A DNA stretch of 64,000 nucleotides from Patescibacteria group bacterium (GCA_018814875.1 JAHIYH010000031.1:111510-175509); one strand, 5' to 3'; numbered from the stretch's first letter, positions 1 through 7,957 are shown. Notes: generated from the letters alone by a model not told the origin. Made by a program: numbers and translations.

Positions 1-317
1 TTTTTGCGGTCAGTTACAAGCGTGTCGTACACAGATATAAATACATCAAATGTCAGCTTCTTTCGTGGGAATCTTGTAAGTAACCATGCGAGTGGAATTA
101 GATGATGGCCGGGGAAGAGGACTACTACTTCATCAACTTCTTTTTTGTGCTGCTTAAATTGTTTCCTTAAATCAAAACACTTTGGGAAGAAGCCATTCTT
201 CTCTGTATGGCATTCCAAAATTTCTCGTCCTTCATTTTTGTATTCTTTACGAATCGTATATGTGCGGGGGGACTTAAGGTCATAATAGCCGAAGAGTAGG
301 ATCTTCTTGTTATTCAC
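1..317 (-). CDS. glycosyltransferase, N-terminal part (cut by window edge)
   Basis: The reverse frame reads MNNKKILLFGYYDLKSPR, then a region with FPGHHLIPLAWLLTRFPRKK, then LTFDVFISVYDTLVTDRK, and runs off the window. That is the pattern of the N-terminal Rossmann half of GT-B glycosyltransferases, where a hydrophobic strand is followed by a 'could be anywhere, the donor fold begins' helix and a basic patch. I chose GTG at 317 because the family start is just before KILLFGYYD and AAGGA lies about 11 nt upstream. An in-frame ATG at 377 would add 20 residues that look unrelated. Acceptor and donor cannot be told from the fragment. It is divergent from the GT4 gene downstream, which fits a surface-polysaccharide locus. 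Confidence 0.62.
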   Translation of the reverse strand, partial: MNNKKILLFGYYDLKSPRTYTIRKEYKNEGREILECHTEKNGFFPKCFDLRKQFKQHKKEVDEVVVLFPGHHLIPLAWLLTRFPRKKLTFDVFISVYDTLVTDRK

Positions 318-788
318 AAAGAGATGGTTCCTTGGTTGGAGTTCTCTGTCAACAGCGATGCACAAAAAAGCCCCCATTGGCCATGTCCGCACCTTTTCAC
401 GGGTCGACCAATGGGGATATCCAACACCAATTGTGCTACTTCGGCGGATTAACCAAGTGGCCCTCCATAGTTAGCGTTGTTCGGCTTATTGGACAGCACG
501 TATTATCCGAAAAAATATCTGGTTGTCAATAAAGTGCGTTGAAAATCTGCGTAATCCTTTTTATCTGCGTAATCAGTGATTCAGACAAGTATGAAGTTAT
601 GACAGAGAAAAGTCTGAGCCTTGAATCTCTTGATTATACCCCTTCACCTTAGTAATTCCGATTCATGGAGATGATATCAATTAATCAGAGCTTTATCTAA
701 TGGCTACGGGGCACAAGATTGCATGATAAAGACTCGGTAAATTTTTCAAAATTATTAACTAAAAACAATATAAAGGATGGACAGGATT
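318..788. other. gene-free stretch between divergent glycosyltransferase genes
   Basis: I see no convincing gene here. A 12-nt word ATCTGCGTAATC occurs twice close together (about 545-585), which is a weak example of the word repeats seen elsewhere. The region must hold the promoters of both flanking genes, but no clear -35/-10 pair stands out. Confidence 0.4.
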
Positions 789-1982
789 ATGAAATCGAGT
801 AATCATTTAATTGTAAATAATGGTACAGACTTTATGAGAATTACCTATATCGTCCACAGTAGATTCCCGACCGAGAAAGCACATGGCCTTCAGATCGCTG
901 CGGTGTGCAGAGCGCTTTCGGATATCGGGCACGACATCACAATAGTTGCTCCTCAAACAAAGAACCGTATTCACGATAAAGTGCACGATTATTATGGACT
1001 GCCGGGTTCTGTAAAATTTGTGCGCACAAAGAATTTTGATGCTCTTGAGAAGTGGTGGATTCCCGGTCCTTTGTGGATGATTGTGACAATGTTTTTCTAT
1101 AAGAGAGCATTGAAGAAGTTTCTTAATAATCATCAGTCAGATGCTCTCTATACTCGATCACCGCTTCTGCTCTCCGTTCTTATTAATTCAAATATTCCGG
1201 TTGTGCTCGAATTACATACGATTCCACGCAAGTTTAAAACACGCTTCGTAGAACTTTGTAATAGATGCAAGAGAATTGTGTGCCTTACTACTCCCATGCG
1301 TGATGAGCTTGTGAACTTAGGAGTAGATTCAACTAAGACAATTGTGGAAGGGGATGGGGTTGAGTTTGAACTTTATCAGGATCTTCCTACTTGTTCAGGT
1401 GTGCGTAATGAATGGAGGCTACCAAAGGATCGTCCGATTGTTGGATATGTTGGTTCGCTGGTTACACATGATTCGATCGAGAAGGGCGTGCCAGAACTTT
1501 TGCGTGCACTTAAAGAGCTAAAGGAAAAGAAAATCTTTGGATGGATTGTTGGTGGTCCAAATGATTGGAAAGAAGCATATAAAGAGCTTGTTTCTGAATT
1601 GGGACTGACGGATAACGACGTGCGTTTCGAAGGACGCGTAGAGCAATTCAACGTTTCTTCCTGTATTGCTGCGTGTGATATTTGTGTTTATCCCGCACCA
1701 TCGTCAGATCACCCATATTTCCAGCGTGATACGTCTCCTCTTAAACTTCTTGAATATCTCGCAGCAGGTAAGCCTGTAGTTTGCGCAGACATTCCTCCGG
1801 TGCGTGACATTGTGGATGAATCTATTGTGGAATTTTGTGAACCGGGTAATGCACAGTCACTCGCGGAAGGCATATCAAAAGTCCTGAATAGAAATAATGA
1901 TGAGCGTGTACAAAAAGGAAAAGAGAAAGCGCTCTACTTTGATTGGAAGGATAGGATGAAGAGGGTTCTTTATGGATTGTAA
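789..1982 (+). CDS. glycosyltransferase family 4 (GT-B)
   Basis: Predicted cytoplasmic GT-B enzyme that transfers a sugar from a nucleotide donor to a growing glycan. MRITYIVHSRFPTEKAHGLQI is the family N-terminus, GYVGSLV starts the C-terminal donor domain, and the TSPLKLLEYLAAGKPVV segment near residue 310 carries the E-x7-E type nucleotide-sugar motif (SPLKLLEYLAAGKPV). Total length about 397 residues is normal. The start is uncertain: ATG 777 has AAAGG directly against it, ATG 789 has AAAGGA 11 nt away and is used here, and ATG 834 matches the family start best. Its neighbours (another glycosyltransferase, carbamoyltransferase, SGNH hydrolase) suggest surface polysaccharide assembly. The specific sugar is unknown. 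Confidence 0.85.
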   Translation: MKSSNHLIVNNGTDFMRITYIVHSRFPTEKAHGLQIAAVCRALSDIGHDITIVAPQTKNRIHDKVHDYYGLPGSVKFVRTKNFDALEKWWIPGPLWMIVTMFFYKRALKKFLNNHQSDALYTRSPLLLSVLINSNIPVVLELHTIPRKFKTRFVELCNRCKRIVCLTTPMRDELVNLGVDSTKTIVEGDGVEFELYQDLPTCSGVRNEWRLPKDRPIVGYVGSLVTHDSIEKGVPELLRALKELKEKKIFGWIVGGPNDWKEAYKELVSELGLTDNDVRFEGRVEQFNVSSCIAACDICVYPAPSSDHPYFQRDTSPLKLLEYLAAGKPVVCADIPPVRDIVDESIVEFCEPGNAQSLAEGISKVLNRNNDERVQKGKEKALYFDWKDRMKRVLYGL

Positions 1983-2008
1983 AGAGCTATCGTCCTTGTG
2001 AGTAATAC

Positions 2009-2026
2009 AGTATTTGCGCAAATACT
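2009..2026. promoter_or_regulatory. 18-bp perfect palindrome, putative ArsR operator
   Basis: AGTATTTGCGCAAATACT is perfectly self-complementary and lies 41 nt before the ArsR-type gene. The core reappears in a longer palindrome right after the gene (2362-2391). Dyads of this kind upstream of small winged-helix repressors are normally autoregulatory operators. That role is inferred. Confidence 0.7.
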
Positions 2027-2067
2027 TACTTTACTAACAAAAAAACGACGCTACACTCAGCCATCCT

Positions 2068-2337
2068 ATGGTCAATATACCTAAGCTGGAACAGCTTCTT
2101 AAAACTCTTGCCAACAAGAGGAGATTACAAATACTTCTCCATCTCAGAAAGCACGGATCAAGTACAGTTTATGATATTTCAAGGATTATTAATCTTAGGA
2201 TACAGGCAACATCTCAACATCTTAAACTTATTAAGCTTACTGGAATTATTACGTCTAAAAAGAAAGGCCTGTTTGTTTACTATCAGTTATCTAGAAAACA
2301 GGAAAAAGTAGTAAAGTATGTTCTGTCTTTGTTATAA
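2068..2337 (+). CDS. ArsR-family winged-helix transcriptional regulator
   Basis: Small 89-residue DNA-binding protein. LEQLLKTLANKRRLQILLHL is the ArsR/SmtB helix 1-2 region, VYDISRIINLRIQATSQHLKLI is the helix-turn-helix with the diagnostic 'SQHLK' recognition helix, and GLFVYYQLS is the beta wing. There is no CxCxxC metal motif after helix 3 and no obvious metal ligands at the C-terminus. The inducer is therefore unlikely to be the classical arsenite type and may be another ligand or redox state. The gene is monocistronic and sits between two copies of a TATTTGCGCAAATA palindrome, which suggests autoregulation and perhaps control of the convergent SGNH gene. Confidence 0.88.
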   Translation: MVNIPKLEQLLKTLANKRRLQILLHLRKHGSSTVYDISRIINLRIQATSQHLKLIKLTGIITSKKKGLFVYYQLSRKQEKVVKYVLSLL

Positions 2338-2361
2338 AGATTTTTTTACAGTTGCCTTTAG

Positions 2362-2391
2362 TATTAAAGTATTTGCGCAAATACTTTAATA
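2362..2391. promoter_or_regulatory. 30-bp perfect palindrome downstream of arsR-type gene
   Basis: Both arms read ATTAAAGTATTTGC towards the centre (2376/2377), and one further T/A pair extends it to 30 bp without mismatch. Its central 18 bp are identical to the palindrome at 2009-2026. It lies between the 3' ends of two convergent genes. It may be a second operator, a loop-forming site, or a transcript end that borrowed the operator sequence. Confidence 0.7.
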
Positions 2392-2405
2392 GTTACAAGT
2401 CGTGA

Positions 2406-3422
2406 TTATAAATTGCTACCGCTGTTGTTAACAGCTTCCACAATCACTTCTGCAGCAGCTTTTAGCGAATCACTACTTGGATGCACAGTATCCCAAGAAA
2501 GTGTTTCTACTTTGTTGGAGAATATTTCGTATAGGTCGACTACGCGAAAGCCCCGAGTTTCGGCAATCTGTTTGATGCGTGGTCTAGATAATTCGTGCAA
2601 ATACTGATCCGGCCAAATAACAAAGAGGCGCAGGGTATTTGCTGGGACGTGTGCAATAAATCCATTTAATTGCTGAGCGTATCGTGCGAGTTGCTCTTCT
2701 GTCACCTTATCTTCTTGTGGTTTTTCTTCAGATTTTTCCTGTTGCTCAGCTTTTCGTTCTTTTCCTGCTCTCAGATCGATCACCTTCTTGAATGCTTTGT
2801 AGAATGCGCTGTGTTCATCCAACCAGCACTTACCCGGCAGATATCCCAGAATGCCATCCTCGATTGGGCTACAGTCTTTTGCCGAAGGATCCCATCCCTT
2901 CGCTCGTAATGTTCCATCTGGTGCTAGGATTCCAACTTCTCCTTCCAAATCATTAAAGTAGAAGACGAGTACCACGAGTTCCGGTTCAAGTTCGGCTACT
3001 TTTTCGCGTAATGTTCCAGTTTCTTGTTCTAAGTTGTAACCGGGGACGGCGGTATTAAGGATGTTTGTGTTTGGAATAAGCGATGACATATATGCAGTGA
3101 GCGTTTGATCATCATTCACACCGTATCCAAATGTGATCGAATCTCCAAAGACGGCAATGGTCGGTTGTCGGTTGTCGGGTTCGGGTTCGGGGCTGCGAAA
3201 GCCTAAACTATTTGTAGAAACTTTTCCTCTGTATGCCTTTTCGTTTTTCAGATTCGGAATCAACTCATAACTTATATCCGGATGTTCACTTTGCTGGAAG
3301 ATGCGTGGGGGATTGGGTTTGGTGGTTTGTAGGCCAGTTATTCTCAGAAAGACTTCTGCTCCTCCAAAGAAAAAAATCAAGCTTCCTATTAGTAAGCCTA
3401 TGTTGATGAAATAATTTCTCAT
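2406..3422 (-). CDS. membrane-anchored SGNH/GDSL hydrolase
   Basis: 338 residues. One N-terminal membrane anchor (about residues 7-27) is followed by an exposed SGNH hydrolase domain. Block I is VFGDSITFGYG with the nucleophile Ser at about residue 95. Block V is DTVHPSS with Asp 311 and His 314. SGNH proteins of this type act as O-acetyl esterases or transferases on glycans. Residues 78-89 (PEPEPDNRQPTI) are encoded by tandem words GTTCGGG/GGTTGTCGG at 3160-3192. A Glu/Lys-rich linker follows about residue 215. It ends the DUF5989, SxtJ, carbamoyltransferase series, a known neighbourhood, so it probably modifies the same surface product. Confidence 0.82.
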   Translation of the reverse strand: MRNYFINIGLLIGSLIFFFGGAEVFLRITGLQTTKPNPPRIFQQSEHPDISYELIPNLKNEKAYRGKVSTNSLGFRSPEPEPDNRQPTIAVFGDSITFGYGVNDDQTLTAYMSSLIPNTNILNTAVPGYNLEQETGTLREKVAELEPELVVLVFYFNDLEGEVGILAPDGTLRAKGWDPSAKDCSPIEDGILGYLPGKCWLDEHSAFYKAFKKVIDLRAGKERKAEQQEKSEEKPQEDKVTEEQLARYAQQLNGFIAHVPANTLRLFVIWPDQYLHELSRPRIKQIAETRGFRVVDLYEIFSNKVETLSWDTVHPSSDSLKAAAEVIVEAVNNSGSNL

Positions 3423-3429
3423 ACAAATT

Positions 3430-3520
3430 GCTCCATTGATTCAATGTTACATTGTTCTAAAGTGGCAGCAAATCTGATAATCGCTTGCGAACAATGAAGC
3501 AATGGAACAATAGAACAATA
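3430..3520. repeat. word hairpin (CATTGTTC / GAACAATG words)
   Basis: CCATTGATTCAATG and ACATTGTTC words on the left face CGAACAATG, GCAATGGAACAATAG words on the right, around a loop containing TAAAGTGGCA and TCGCTTGCGAAC. The same words and the same loop sequence recur at 62561-62632, and partly at 19690-19785. Confidence 0.75.
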
Positions 3521-3531
3521 GAAGGAAAGGT

Positions 3532-5397
3532 TCAATCCAGCTCAAATTTCTCCAAATAATCTTTCTGCTTTAGAACTTTCTCTTCCGGTATATCCCGTTT
3601 TGTGAGCAAGTAGTTACCAAGAACCAAATAATCCATGTGCGTGTTTAAGAAACAATTAAGCGCATCCTCCGGAGATCTAACAATCGGCTCTCCTCGCACG
3701 TTAAATGATGTGTTGATTATCACTCCGCATCCGGTCTTCTGCTCGAATGCCTTGATGAGGTCGTAATACTTCTGGTTTTGCTCACGATTGATGGACTGAA
3801 TACGTGCAGATCCATCCACGTGTGTGACTGCAGGAATTTCGTCACGTTTATCAGGATGAACATCTGCTACAAGAAGCATAAAAGGAGTTGGACGATCTAA
3901 ATCAAAATAATCACCAATACGCTCTTCTAAAACAGTTGGTGCAAATGGGCGGAACGACTCGCGGAATTTGATTTTCAAGTTCACCTTCTGCCAGTTCTCC
4001 TTATTCCGTGCATCTGCGATGATCGATCTGTTTCCAAGTGCACGTGGTCCGTATTCCATTCTCCCTTGGAACCATCCGATCACGTTATCACCTTCCATCA
4101 AAGTAGAGATACGATCGATCAACCCTTCATACGATAGTTTGAGGAAGGGGACATCTTCTTTCTTAAGACATTTTTCTATTTCATCATCCGAGAACTCGTC
4201 ACCAAAGTATGAGTGATTCATCTGATATAGTTTCTTCCCATTGAATTGCTTGTACCAAATGGCGAGTGCTACCCCAAGTGCTCCGCCTGCATCACCGGAT
4301 GCTGGTTGAACATAGATATTTTCAAAAAGTCCGCTCCTTAATATTTTCCCATTAGCTACACAGTTTAAAGATACACCTCCTGCGAGGCAGAGATTTTTGG
4401 ACGGTGCGATTTTCTTGGCATGTGTTACGATTTTTATCATCACTTCTTCTGTCATATCTTGCAGACTTCGTGCGATGTCCTTATGAAATTGTCCTAGATC
4501 ACTCTCAGGCTTGCGTCGCGGCTGCCCAAGTAGTTTCTCTATCGATCTTCCTGTCATTCTAAGTCCGTGTTCAAAGGTGAAGTACTTCATGTCTAGCGCA
4601 AAGCTTCCGTCTTCTTTCACATCTATAAGCTCGCGCATCTTTTCTAGGTACTTTGGTTTACCATAAGGTGCTAGTCCCATAACTTTATACTCTGCACTAT
4701 TAACCTTGAAGCCGAGATAGTAGGTGATTGCTGAATACAAAAGTCCGAGAGAATGGGGATAGTGGATCTCTTTAAGTATTTTTACAGTTTGTACTGGTTT
4801 TGAAGTTCCAAGTTCCCCTTCGGTCTCGAGTTCAGGGCCGAGAGGCAAGTTCCAAGTTCCAGAGTTTGGCACTTGGCACTTGGCACTTGGCACTTCGCTA
4901 CAGCCGCGTCCAATTGTTGCTGTAGCCCATTCCCCAACTCCATCCACAGTAACAATTGTTGCATTATCAAAACCCGAAACTCCAAAGCTGGAATATGCAT
5001 GTGATTCATGATGAGGGATGAAGAAGATATCGCCCTTATAATTCAATTCTTTGCGGATGCTCTGTGGGATCCAAAGTTTTTTGGTCATCCAATCCTGCAT
5101 TGAATATTGATATTGCATGAGTCCGCGTGGCCAAACCTTGAATGTGGTCCTGAGTATTCGGTCAAAGAACTTGATGAATGGTTTTTCGTAAAAACCAATT
5201 GCAGAAATGTCTTCGATAGTAATTCCTGTGGAATCGAATGCAGCTTGAATTGCTTTATTTGGGAATGATTCATCTTGTTTCTTGCGGGTGTATCGTTCCT
5301 CTTGCGCAGCGAAGAGAATTTCTCCGTCTTTGATAAGTACACACGCAGAGTCGTGGTAATAACAAGAGAGGCCGAGGATATATACGGGTTTGTTCAT
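3532..5397 (-). CDS. carbamoyltransferase (NodU/CmcH family)
   Basis: About 621 residues. It transfers a carbamoyl group from carbamoyl phosphate via a carbamoyl-adenylate to a hydroxyl of a sugar or metabolite. MNKPVYILGLSCYYHDSA and HHESHAYSSF are the metal/ATP-binding N-terminal (TsaD-like) motifs, GGVSLNCVANG follows, and the C-terminal domain has FAPTVLEER and NTSFNVRGEPIVRSPEDAL. I start at ATG 5397, which overlaps the upstream stop by one base (TAATG). A longer frame to 5472 has no family similarity. Residues roughly 165-200 (for example SEVPSAKCQVPN and GTWNLP) come from AAGTTCC/GGCACTT words at 4803-4900, an in-frame insertion in a normally plain region. Operon partners point to surface glycan carbamoylation. 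Confidence 0.9.
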   Translation of the reverse strand: MNKPVYILGLSCYYHDSACVLIKDGEILFAAQEERYTRKKQDESFPNKAIQAAFDSTGITIEDISAIGFYEKPFIKFFDRILRTTFKVWPRGLMQYQYSMQDWMTKKLWIPQSIRKELNYKGDIFFIPHHESHAYSSFGVSGFDNATIVTVDGVGEWATATIGRGCSEVPSAKCQVPNSGTWNLPLGPELETEGELGTSKPVQTVKILKEIHYPHSLGLLYSAITYYLGFKVNSAEYKVMGLAPYGKPKYLEKMRELIDVKEDGSFALDMKYFTFEHGLRMTGRSIEKLLGQPRRKPESDLGQFHKDIARSLQDMTEEVMIKIVTHAKKIAPSKNLCLAGGVSLNCVANGKILRSGLFENIYVQPASGDAGGALGVALAIWYKQFNGKKLYQMNHSYFGDEFSDDEIEKCLKKEDVPFLKLSYEGLIDRISTLMEGDNVIGWFQGRMEYGPRALGNRSIIADARNKENWQKVNLKIKFRESFRPFAPTVLEERIGDYFDLDRPTPFMLLVADVHPDKRDEIPAVTHVDGSARIQSINREQNQKYYDLIKAFEQKTGCGVIINTSFNVRGEPIVRSPEDALNCFLNTHMDYLVLGNYLLTKRDIPEEKVLKQKDYLEKFELD

Positions 5398-5630
5398 TAG
5401 AATTGATGGCGCATGCCGTTTGGGACTTCGGATAGGGGATCTACCCAATAGGTATCTGGCGGTTTCTTCCAAAGCTTTGGAATACTAAGTATTTTTAAGA
5501 TGACAGCGTACACACCAAAAACAAAGATCCAGAGGATCGTGAGAATAATAAAACTCATAACACGGCCTAGTATGTTGCTAAACGTGCACCATGCATGCCA
5601 AAGAGTTTTTAGGAGTTTTGGACAGTCCAT
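5397..5630 (-). CDS. SxtJ-like small membrane protein
   Basis: 77 residues with one strong membrane helix (MSFIILTILWIFVFGVYAVIL) followed by a short tail WKKPPDTYWVDP. The helix-plus-'YW' tail resembles the C-terminal part of SxtJ-family membrane proteins, which accompany NodU-type carbamoyltransferases. It lacks the additional N-terminal helices of longer family members. Its stop overlaps the carbamoyltransferase start (TAATG), so translation is probably coupled. Function is unknown; I infer that it anchors or delivers substrate to the enzyme. Confidence 0.7.
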   Translation of the reverse strand: MDCPKLLKTLWHAWCTFSNILGRVMSFIILTILWIFVFGVYAVILKILSIPKLWKKPPDTYWVDPLSEVPNGMRHQF

Positions 5631-5637
5631 CGCTGCT

Positions 5638-5777
5638 GATTCTATTGTAAGAAACCGAAGAATCCAAAGAAACCTAAGAATCCAAGGGGCTACCTTGAAA
5701 TATCTATCAAGGTTTATGTCGATAAAAACATCACCCCCTTTGGATTCCTTGGATTCCTTGGTTTCTTTGGATTCTTT
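5638..5777. repeat. word hairpin (AAGAATCC / GGATTCTT)
   Basis: AAGAATCCAAAGAAACCTAAGAATCC on the left is answered by repeated GGATTCCTTGG and TTTGGATTCTT on the right. The roughly 50-nt loop itself contains a smaller stem (CCTTGAAATATCTATCAAGG). It lies inside the carbamoyltransferase operon. Confidence 0.75.
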
Positions 5778-5936
5778 TTAAAATACAGTGTAAATGAACG
5801 GTGCCAACGGTGATCCTTGTGCAAAAACAAGTATTAGCCCCAGAAGGACGATCATCATGATAATTGGCATTAGCCACCACATCTTGCGTATACGCATGAA
5901 TGTCCAGAGGTCAGAGAAGATGGAGAGCTTGGTCAT
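5778..5936 (-). CDS. DUF5989-family small membrane protein
   Basis: A 52-residue protein. MTKLSIFSDLWTFMRIRKMW is a basic cytoplasmic N-terminus, then comes a single membrane helix WWLMPIIMMIVLLGLILVF, then the conserved exit AQGSPLAPFIYTVF. The 'KLWW-P-I..EGSALAPFIYTLF' layout is the DUF5989 signature, a family found beside carbamoyltransferases and SxtJ proteins exactly as here. No enzymatic residues are visible. It is likely the first gene of the operon reading to the SGNH hydrolase. Confidence 0.82.
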   Translation of the reverse strand: MTKLSIFSDLWTFMRIRKMWWLMPIIMMIVLLGLILVFAQGSPLAPFIYTVF

Positions 5937-5956
5937 TGCTACTATTATACATGAGA

Positions 5957-6059
5957 AGGTTTATTAAGTTTATTACGTTAATTAAGTTTATTATGTTCGA
6001 TTTTCGTTAAACCTCTTAACCTTATAAACATAATCAACCTAATCAACCTAACAAACCTT
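5957..6059. repeat. word hairpin (GTTTATTA / TAATAAAC)
   Basis: AGGTTTATTAAGTTTATTACG faces AACATAATCAACCTAATCAA and AACAAACCT across a loop containing TTCGATTTTCG. The same vocabulary is used at 50278-50402. Confidence 0.75.
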
Positions 6060-6737
6060 TCAGAGTACTCCCGCAATCATTGCCATTACGACTAGAACCG
6101 GTTGAATAATCCCAAAGACCCACGCGGAAAGAATAGGAACATTCAAAAATATTCCAGAAAGAATCAAAATAAGCAGAATCATCGGGCCGTGTTGCATGAA
6201 GAGTGCGTACTCCCGTTCATATTTGTAAGGAATAAATGCTGCTAGAATCTTTGATCCATCAAGTGGAGCGATCGGCAAAAGATTGAATGCCATTAGTGTT
6301 AGATTTACAAAGATGCAGCTTCCTAAAATCTGTTCGAGCAATTTGATGATGATTGATCCGTTTGTCGGTTCACCCAGAAGGTCTATTGCTGATTTACCTA
6401 CATTTCCTTTAAGGAGGAGAGTCAGGATGAAAAAACAGATGAACGCAGTAATCAAATTTGTTGCTGGTCCTGCCAGTGCAACCAAAGTAGTATCGCGTTT
6501 ATGATTCTTAAAGTATCTAGGATCAATAGGAACAGGTTTAGCCCATCCAAATCCAACAATCAAAAACATCACGGTTCCAACAGGATCTAAGTGAGCGAGA
6601 GGATTTAAAGAGAGTCTTCCATCCATTTTGGCGGTTGGATCACCAAGCTTGTACGCAACAAAACCATGACCCCACTCGTGGACAGAAATCGCGATGAGGA
6701 TGGCGATGATGAATGGAGGGGATATGAATGGCGACAT
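6060..6737 (-). CDS. site-2-protease-like M50 metallopeptidase
   Basis: 225-residue multi-pass intramembrane zinc protease. HEWGH at residues 20-24 in the first helix gives two zinc His and the catalytic Glu, and NLLPIAPLDGSKIL in a late helix supplies the conserved Asp. About six hydrophobic segments are present and there is no PDZ domain, as in the short CPR/cyanobacterial M50B group. The reading frame is open to 6935, but that 66-residue extension only translates GGTAAGGAA words into YLPYLP repeats. ATG 6737 matches the family start and has TACAAT (6744-6749) 6 nt upstream, so the message is probably leaderless. Substrates are unknown; regulated cleavage of membrane proteins is the usual role. 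Confidence 0.9.
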   Translation of the reverse strand: MSPFISPPFIIAILIAISVHEWGHGFVAYKLGDPTAKMDGRLSLNPLAHLDPVGTVMFLIVGFGWAKPVPIDPRYFKNHKRDTTLVALAGPATNLITAFICFFILTLLLKGNVGKSAIDLLGEPTNGSIIIKLLEQILGSCIFVNLTLMAFNLLPIAPLDGSKILAAFIPYKYEREYALFMQHGPMILLILILSGIFLNVPILSAWVFGIIQPVLVVMAMIAGVL

Positions 6738-6762
6738 GAGATGATTGTAATGGATGTGGAGA

Positions 6763-6909
6763 GGGTAAGGAAGGTAAGGAAGGTAAGGGGGGTAAAGAAT
6801 GTGAGGAAGGTAAGGGGGGTCAGGAAGGTAAGGAAGGTAAAGAATGTAAAGAAGGTAAATGCGAATATCACTTTCCTTACGTTCCTTACATTCTTTACCT
6901 TCCTTACTT
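6763..6909. repeat. word hairpin (GGTAAGGAA / TTCCTTACC)
   Basis: About eight copies of GGTAAGGA/GGTAAAGAATG on the left and CCTTACGTTCCTTAC-type words on the right. It lies between the divergent M50 and bL28 genes. Its translation creates a false N-terminal extension of the protease. Confidence 0.8.
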
Positions 6910-6925
6910 TTTCTCAACGAACCGT

Positions 6926-6954
6926 TTGACGACACGCACGCCTGTAAGTACTCT
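6926..6954 (+). promoter_or_regulatory. promoter of rpmB
   Basis: TTGACG (6926-6931), 17-nt spacer, TACTCT (6949-6954). The bL28 ATG follows 10 nt later without a Shine-Dalgarno, so transcription would begin a few bases before the start codon. Confidence 0.6.
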
Positions 6955-6964
6955 CATCCAGCAA

Positions 6965-7174
6965 ATGGCACGCAGATGTTCCAAGACTGGCAAGAAGACT
7001 GAATTCGGGAATACCCGAAGTCATTCTATGCGTCACACACGTCGTACGTTTAAAGCAAATGTACAAAAGAAGCGCGTGTACGATCCTCTAACAAAAACAT
7101 ACAAAACCATGAAGGTATCTACAAGTTACCTGCGCACTCTTGCTAAGAGGATGCAGGAGGGGAAGAATGTTTGA
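6965..7174 (+). CDS. rpmB: 50S ribosomal protein bL28
   Basis: 69 residues of the large-subunit protein bL28: MARRCSKTGKKTEFGNTRSHS is the family N-terminus, followed by TRRTFKANVQKKR and the VSTSYLRTL C-terminal segment. The frame continues upstream to 6926, but the MARRCSKTGKK start fits the family and the promoter. The cysteine in 'RCSKTGK' is part of the usual zinc-type N-terminus, but a complete four-cysteine set is not present. Stop is TGA, one of several showing that UGA is not reassigned. Confidence 0.95.
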   Translation: MARRCSKTGKKTEFGNTRSHSMRHTRRTFKANVQKKRVYDPLTKTYKTMKVSTSYLRTLAKRMQEGKNV

Positions 7175-7266
7175 TTGATTTTAGGATCTGATGTTGATTG
7201 GACCGATGAATCAATTATGTAATCGTGGTTAATATTACCTATGCTTTAGGGGGAGGTGAACAGAAC

Positions 7267-7509
7267 TTAATTTTTATGTCTGATTAGTTGTCTCGTATCT
7301 CTAGTTCTCCCACCATGTATTCTGGTACCCTTATAAGAAGTATCAATTGCAGGGGGAGTTGAAAACATATGCCGTAGACTTTCGCGACACTTCTCACAGG
7401 AAGCACCGACAATTGTGCCATTTTCTACTTCTTCAGCTAGCACTTCTACTTCAATTCCATTATTTGTACATTTAGGATTGTCGCATTTGCCATCAAAATA
7501 TTTTTTCAT
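7267..7509 (-). CDS. small zinc-ribbon-like protein, unknown family
   Basis: 80 residues. Cys 9 and Cys 14 (CDNPKC) and Cys 38 and Cys 41 (CEKC) could bind one zinc. Between them lies a short acidic strand region, and the C-terminus is basic (GGRTRDTRQLIRHKN). This suggests a nucleic-acid or ribosome-associated zinc ribbon, but I do not recognise the family. It is convergent with rpmB and transcribed alone. Confidence 0.6.
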   Translation of the reverse strand: MKKYFDGKCDNPKCTNNGIEVEVLAEEVENGTIVGASCEKCRESLRHMFSTPPAIDTSYKGTRIHGGRTRDTRQLIRHKN

Positions 7510-7629
7510 TGTGAAACAAAGTAGTAATAGATAGAATGATTTTATGATTATTTAAATGAAAGTCAAGTGCAGTCTTCCTCCTTACCCATTTTACTTGTTG
7601 ACTCTCAAAAGAAGCGCAATACACAAAAA

Positions 7630-7660
7630 TGTAGACAAATATGTGTACAAATGATATCAT
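7630..7660 (+). promoter_or_regulatory. promoter/operator of the phd-doc module
   Basis: TAGACA (7632-7637), 17-nt spacer, TATCAT (7655-7660). The start codon is 6 nt after the -10, indicating a leaderless message. An imperfect dyad TGTAGACA-AATA-TGTGTACA (7630-7649, 7 of 8 pairs) overlaps the -35 and spacer, a plausible site for antitoxin autorepression. Confidence 0.65.
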
Positions 7661-7666
7661 ACTCAC

Positions 7667-7957
7667 ATGTCTTCAATTTTGCCCATCATCACAGTTACAC
7701 AACTCAGAAAAGAGACAAAGGAGGTTATGGACTCTCTTGAGGATTATCTGGTTGTACAGAATCATGGGAAGGATGTGGCAATGATTCTTCATCCAGATCT
7801 GGGTAGGGTTCTTATGGAGTCTGGAGTTTTAAGAGAACTTATTGCCAAGGGTTCTAAGTCGCGTAAGCAGACGAAAGCAGCTGGGAAAGTTGGTATTAAT
7901 TTTGAAGAATTTGATCGACTCCTTGGTAACGTTATTAACGAGCTTAGCAAGCAATGA
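7667..7957 (+). CDS. Phd/YefM-family antitoxin
   Basis: 96 residues. The N-terminal ITVTQLRKETKEVMDSLEDYLVVQNHGKDVAMIL segment is the Phd/YefM DNA-binding and dimerisation fold, where a strand, a helix and the 'V..NGK..AVLL' hairpin occur in that order. The polar C-terminal part (about 60-96) would be the toxin-neutralising tail. Its stop overlaps the toxin start by four bases (ATGA), giving coupled translation. It probably represses its own promoter through the dyad at 7630-7649 and inhibits the adjacent Doc-type protein. Confidence 0.82.
   Translation: MSSILPIITVTQLRKETKEVMDSLEDYLVVQNHGKDVAMILHPDLGRVLMESGVLRELIAKGSKSRKQTKAAGKVGINFEEFDRLLGNVINELSKQ

Noticed and set aside
3430..3520. Insertion sequence or MITE
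   Set aside because: No transposase, no target-site duplication, and arms consist of tandem words rather than fixed terminal repeats.
6738..6935. 66-residue N-terminal extension of the M50 protease rich in YLPYLP
   Set aside because: It is only the translation of GGTAAGGAA words; the family start and a TACAAT 6 nt upstream fix the start at 6737.
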